6,909 bases of DNA from Blastocatellia bacterium (lineage in GTDB: Bacteria; Acidobacteriota; Blastocatellia; UBA7656), in contig JAKEHD010000253.1 in assembly GCA_022615215.1 (NCBI GenBank), positions 1 through 6,909 on the forward strand. Reading direction: 5' to 3'. A program made the translations under genes and the position numbers. This document shows positions 4,409 through 6,909 of this stretch, piece by piece; position 1 is the stretch's first letter, and each line of letters opens with the position of its first letter. Under the pieces are notes generated by a model that was not told the DNA's origin, searched no databases, and saw only the letters and a list, made by a program, of their open reading frames with translations.

Positions 4409-6622
4409 ATGACAAGCAGAATCTTACTGGCTGATGACAGCATCACTATTCAGAAGGTGGTGAATTTGACCTTTGCCGATGAAGGCATAGAAGTCGTCTC
4501 CGTCAGCAACGGAGAGGCGGCCGAGCGGCAATTGGGCGAGATCAATCCCGATCTCGTGCTCGCCGATATCTTTATGCCCGGCAAGAACGGTTACGAGCTT
4601 TGCGAATATATCAAGGAAAGTCCTGAGTTTCATCATGTGCCGGTCGTGTTGCTCGTAGGCGCGTTCGAGCCGTTCGACCAGAGCGAAGCGCGCCGCGTCC
4701 GGGCCGATGCCCATCTGACCAAACCGTTCGAGACTCGCACTCTCGTTGAAACTGTGCGCAATCTGATAGGCATGAGCGATAAGGGCGATACTCAGATGCT
4801 CTCTTCAGTGCCGCCCTCCGACGGGTCTGCCGAAGAGATACCCGCTCCGCCCGCGTACGTGCCCGTGCCGCCTGCTCCTTTCAACATAAACCTCTCGGAA
4901 ATGAGCAGCCAGCCAGCGTTGGAGGAAACAGCGCCGCAAGCTCACACACCGCTGCGGGACACAGCTTTTTCGAATGATGCTTATCCGGTCGACGCCGGTC
5001 CCACGACCGCCGATGCGGATTTTTCAAAAGACGAAGACTTCTTTTCCTCAAAGAACGAAGACTTCTTTTCCTCAAGCGATTCCCCGCCCGGTATGGGCAG
5101 CACACTGGAGCTTTCCTCGCTCGGCGCTCGGCAGCAACCGCAGCCGGACGCCCTATTTGGAGACACGATAGAGATTGATGCTCCGGCCCGGTCCTTCGTC
5201 GCCGAAGAGGAATCCGCCCTGAGCCTGGGCGATGAACCTACGAAGGACGAAGACTTCTTTTCCTCAAGAGCCGGTCTCGATAGGGAGGAAGAAGTCCCGG
5301 CATGGGAAGGGGGCAGGAGCGCCGCCGCTATGGAGATGGATCAGGGCACTCCGGATATGGTCCTTGATTTCGACAGGGTCGAAGGGGCGGACTTGCCTGA
5401 TTCGGACGGCATCGGCGCTTTCGATGTGGACCTGGGACCGCCCGCCGAAGCTGCCGTCGTCGTTACAGACGATGTTGCCGATGCAGCGCCGGATCAACAG
5501 CCGGACGCGATTGCTGCGGAAGGGCCTCTCTGGCAGGTCGATGATTCCAGTCCGCTACTCGGTCAAGAGCAGACCCCGCAAGCCGCAGAGAGCCAGGAAG
5601 TCTCAGGCGATCTGGAAATGCCCTCCGCCGAAGCCGTGTCTCTTCTTTCTGATGATGAGCCGCTCGGAGACCTGTTGGAGATGGATAAGGCCGAGGAGCA
5701 ACGCCTGTCTGAGAGTCGGCAGGAAGATTCGAGGCCGGAGGCGGCTCCAATCGGCGAATTGACCTTCGAGCCTGTTATAGGAGAACGCGCGACCTCTTTC
5801 CGGCCGGAAGCGATCGAGGAAAAAAGTCTTCCTTTTGAAAGCGCGGGCGCAACCGACGAGACAGCTTTCAGCGTCGAGGAACCTTTCGGCGGACCTCCGG
5901 TCGTAGAGGAGCAGGAGGATCAGGAATTCATCACCCAGGTTATGGGGTCTCCCGACATATTCGCATCGAGCGCGCCCATCGAGACAGAACCTGTTTTCGA
6001 GACAGGAGAGGCTCTCGACTTCACGTCGAGCGCGCCTATCGAGACAGAACCCGTTTTCGAGACAGGAGAGGCTCTCGACCTGACCGAACCGATCGGAGAC
6101 GAGGTGTTTCAGGAGCAAGCCGCGGCCGATCAGGAAGCCGAACCGCTCGATTTTCAGACGCCGGATGAGTCGGATGATGAGACCGTAGAATCTCTGGCTG
6201 AGGTTTCGCCCGTCGAGACTTATGTGGAGGAGGCGACGGAAACCGGCGAAGTCTTCGCCGCTTCCGAGATGTGGACCGAAGAAGAGACCCATTTCAGGCC
6301 GGTAGATATCGAAGCGACGCCCGTCGATGAACCGGAGCCGTTTGACGGGCAAGCGACGTTCGGCAGCGAAGCGGAACAGGTGTTCGAAGTCAGCACCGAA
6401 GCGACGCTCGCAGACGCGCCTGCTCCGGCTGAAGCGCCTGTTGATGAAGTCGAATGGCAGGCGGTCGAGTTGCCGTCGGAAGTCGTAGACGAAATAGTCC
6501 GCCGCGTCGTCTCTCAGATCTCAGACGCGGTCGTCCGCGAAATAGCGTGGGAAGTCGTGCCCGATTGCGTCGAGCGCGTAATCGAGAAACTGACCCGCGA
6601 GGAATTATCGAAGAAGATGTAA
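4409..6622 (+). CDS. Response regulator: receiver domain, long acidic disordered region, helical C-terminus (RomR/PopZ-like layout)
   Basis: This is a 737-residue cytoplasmic protein with no signal peptide or membrane segment. Residues 1-120 are a CheY-like receiver: acidic pocket Asp9-Asp10, phosphoacceptor Asp53 (LADIFMPGKNGYE) and Lys105 (TKPF). The usual switch Thr/Ser is replaced by Val83 or Gly84 (LLVGAF), and the usual aromatic before the conserved Lys is His102. Residues about 121-680 are Glu/Asp/Pro/Ala/Ser-rich and probably disordered. They include three KxEDFFSS motifs (207-214, 215-222, 279-286) and a 20-residue tandem duplication (520-559). Residues about 685-737 form predicted amphipathic helices with the core VVREIAWEVVPDCVERVI. 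There is no DNA-binding, cyclase or kinase domain, so output is probably through protein-protein contacts. RomR of myxobacteria and PopZ of alphaproteobacteria have comparable layouts; that comparison is inference. The receiver call is very secure; the cellular role is unknown. Confidence 0.9.
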   Translation: MTSRILLADDSITIQKVVNLTFADEGIEVVSVSNGEAAERQLGEINPDLVLADIFMPGKNGYELCEYIKESPEFHHVPVVLLVGAFEPFDQSEARRVRADAHLTKPFETRTLVETVRNLIGMSDKGDTQMLSSVPPSDGSAEEIPAPPAYVPVPPAPFNINLSEMSSQPALEETAPQAHTPLRDTAFSNDAYPVDAGPTTADADFSKDEDFFSSKNEDFFSSSDSPPGMGSTLELSSLGARQQPQPDALFGDTIEIDAPARSFVAEEESALSLGDEPTKDEDFFSSRAGLDREEEVPAWEGGRSAAAMEMDQGTPDMVLDFDRVEGADLPDSDGIGAFDVDLGPPAEAAVVVTDDVADAAPDQQPDAIAAEGPLWQVDDSSPLLGQEQTPQAAESQEVSGDLEMPSAEAVSLLSDDEPLGDLLEMDKAEEQRLSESRQEDSRPEAAPIGELTFEPVIGERATSFRPEAIEEKSLPFESAGATDETAFSVEEPFGGPPVVEEQEDQEFITQVMGSPDIFASSAPIETEPVFETGEALDFTSSAPIETEPVFETGEALDLTEPIGDEVFQEQAAADQEAEPLDFQTPDESDDETVESLAEVSPVETYVEEATETGEVFAASEMWTEEETHFRPVDIEATPVDEPEPFDGQATFGSEAEQVFEVSTEATLADAPAPAEAPVDEVEWQAVELPSEVVDEIVRRVVSQISDAVVREIAWEVVPDCVERVIEKLTREELSKKM
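5027..5266 (+). repeat. Three KxEDFFSS octapeptide motifs inside the response regulator
   Basis: Two copies are directly tandem (24-bp units at 5027-5050 and 5051-5074) and a third lies at 5243-5266. Seven of eight residues are invariant: K, E, D, F, F, S, S, with D/N at the second position. The nucleotide sequence GAAGACTTCTTTTCCTCA is identical in all three, so the copies are recent or homogenised. Two adjacent phenylalanines flanked by acidic residues and serines look like a short interaction motif in an otherwise disordered acidic region. Confidence 0.9.
5966..6085 (+). repeat. 60-bp in-frame tandem duplication in the response regulator
   Basis: The units 5966-6025 and 6026-6085 differ at only 5 of 60 positions. 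They encode two 20-residue blocks beginning SSAPIETEPVFETGEALD, which differ only by Phe538 versus Leu558. Three of the five differences are silent. A decayed third relative may follow at residues 601-615 (PVETYVEEATETGEV). The length is a multiple of three, so the frame is kept. Confidence 0.95.
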
Positions 6623-6652
6623 GGGCGCGCCTGGCAGCCGTTCCCGCTATCG

Positions 6653-6694
6653 AAGGGATCGAGAGGTTGACCGTTGCCTCTCGATCCCTTTTAA
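6653..6694 (+). terminator. Intrinsic terminator of the response regulator gene
   Basis: AAGGGATCGAGAGG (6653-6666) pairs perfectly over 14 bp with CCTCTCGATCCCTT (6677-6690) across a 10-nt loop, followed by TTAATTA so that the stem runs into TTTT. It starts 30 nt after the TAA stop codon. The reverse direction has no T-tract beyond the stem, so it acts on plus-strand transcription only. Confidence 0.9.
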
Positions 6695-6724
6695 TTATGG
6701 GTCTGTTTTTAAGAATTTCCATCT

Positions 6725-6780
6725 TCAGTGGTCAGTTGCTCTTCAATCAGAGCCTGGTTAAAGCAACGACGGACCACTGA
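6725..6780. other. Long imperfect hairpin downstream of the terminator
   Basis: Three nested stems line up. TCAGTGGTC (6725-6733) pairs with GACCACTGA (6772-6780), 9 bp perfect. GTTGCT (6735-6740) pairs with AGCAAC (6762-6767). AATCAG (6745-6750) pairs with CTGGTT (6754-6759), with one G-U pair if read as RNA, across a 3-nt loop. Small internal loops separate them. It lies beyond the terminator and is not followed by a T-run, so it is not an obvious terminator itself. It may be a mobile palindromic element, a leader structure for whatever lies to the right, or a small RNA. Confidence 0.55.
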
Positions 6781-6800
6781 CGAAGGACGGAAGCGTACTT

Positions 6801-6909
6801 ATGAGCGACCACGCGATTACGCGACCACGCGATTACGCGACCACGCGATTACGCGACCACGCGATTACGCGACCACGCGATTACGCGACCACGCTCCGCT
6901 GCCGGACAA
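6801..6909 (+). CDS. Possible start of a repeat-encoded reading frame, cut by the window edge
   Basis: An ATG at 6801 opens a frame of 36 codons that runs through the tandem repeat to the right edge with no stop. GGAAG (6789-6793) lies 7 nt upstream as a weak ribosome binding site. The 16-bp unit gives a 16-residue peptide period (DHAITRPRDYATTRLR). The repeat has no plus-strand stop in any frame, so an open frame here is expected by chance and is weak evidence for a gene. More likely it is a non-coding satellite-like repeat. Confidence 0.15.
   Translation, partial: MSDHAITRPRDYATTRLRDHAITRPRDYATTLRCRT
6805..6894. repeat. 16-bp tandem repeat, about 5.6 copies
   Basis: The unit GCGACCACGCGATTAC occurs five times without a mismatch (6805-6820, 6821-6836, 6837-6852, 6853-6868, 6869-6884), followed by its first 10 bases (6885-6894). 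Each unit is two octamers, GCGACCAC and GCGATTAC, differing only by CC versus TT, so CGCG recurs every 8 bp. The unit is not a multiple of three, and perfect identity suggests recent slippage expansion. It has no spacers, so it is not a CRISPR array. Confidence 0.97.

Noticed and set aside
5603..6352. Minus-strand open frame of 249 codons inside the response regulator gene
   Set aside because: Same codon-register effect as above. The translation mirrors the acidic linker and its tandem duplication and has no family resemblance.
6805..6894. CRISPR array
   Set aside because: The 16-bp units are directly contiguous with no spacers, and no cas genes are present.

Overview
The window holds two complete plus-strand genes, each with its own ribosome binding site, set in unusually structured intergenic DNA. 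The moderately GC-rich codon use, a very large secreted subtilase with a multi-domain C-terminus, and a response regulator whose receiver reads 'LLVGAFEPFD' and whose C-terminus reads 'VVREIAWEVVP' together suggest an Acidobacteriota genome, possibly of the Blastocatellia type. A deltaproteobacterial or myxobacterial relative is the main alternative. This rests on recalled family resemblance; there is no rRNA or other phylogenetic marker in the window.

Layout. Bases 1-435 contain no supported gene, but they hold a cluster of inverted repeats (about 120-202), two smaller hairpins and a textbook Shine-Dalgarno sequence at 421-430. Bases 436-4050 encode a 1204-residue exported S8 (subtilisin-like) serine protease: signal peptide, long prodomain of two or three similar alpha/beta units, catalytic domain with an intact Asp/His/Asn/Ser set, a KP-43-like beta-sandwich, an Ig-like beta domain, and a MAM/concanavalin-like domain ending in GWFIDDIRI. 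Bases 4051-4408 are non-coding, with a candidate promoter and a GC-rich hairpin that could form a long structured leader for the next gene. Bases 4409-6622 encode a 737-residue protein: an N-terminal receiver domain, about 560 residues of acidic low-complexity sequence with repeated motifs, and a conserved-looking helical C-terminus. A strong intrinsic terminator follows at 6653-6694. Bases 6725-6780 form a long imperfect hairpin, and 6805-6894 is a 16-bp tandem repeat of about 5.6 copies, itself built from two related octamers.

How the parts relate. The two genes share a strand but are separated by 358 bp, and a candidate promoter lies in the gap, so they are probably separate transcription units and nothing in the sequence ties them functionally. 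The protease acts outside the cytoplasm. The response regulator is cytoplasmic and has no DNA-binding or enzymatic output domain. Its layout of receiver, disordered acidic linker and C-terminal helices resembles polarity or scaffold proteins (RomR and PopZ types) more than a transcription factor, and it is the most interesting item here.
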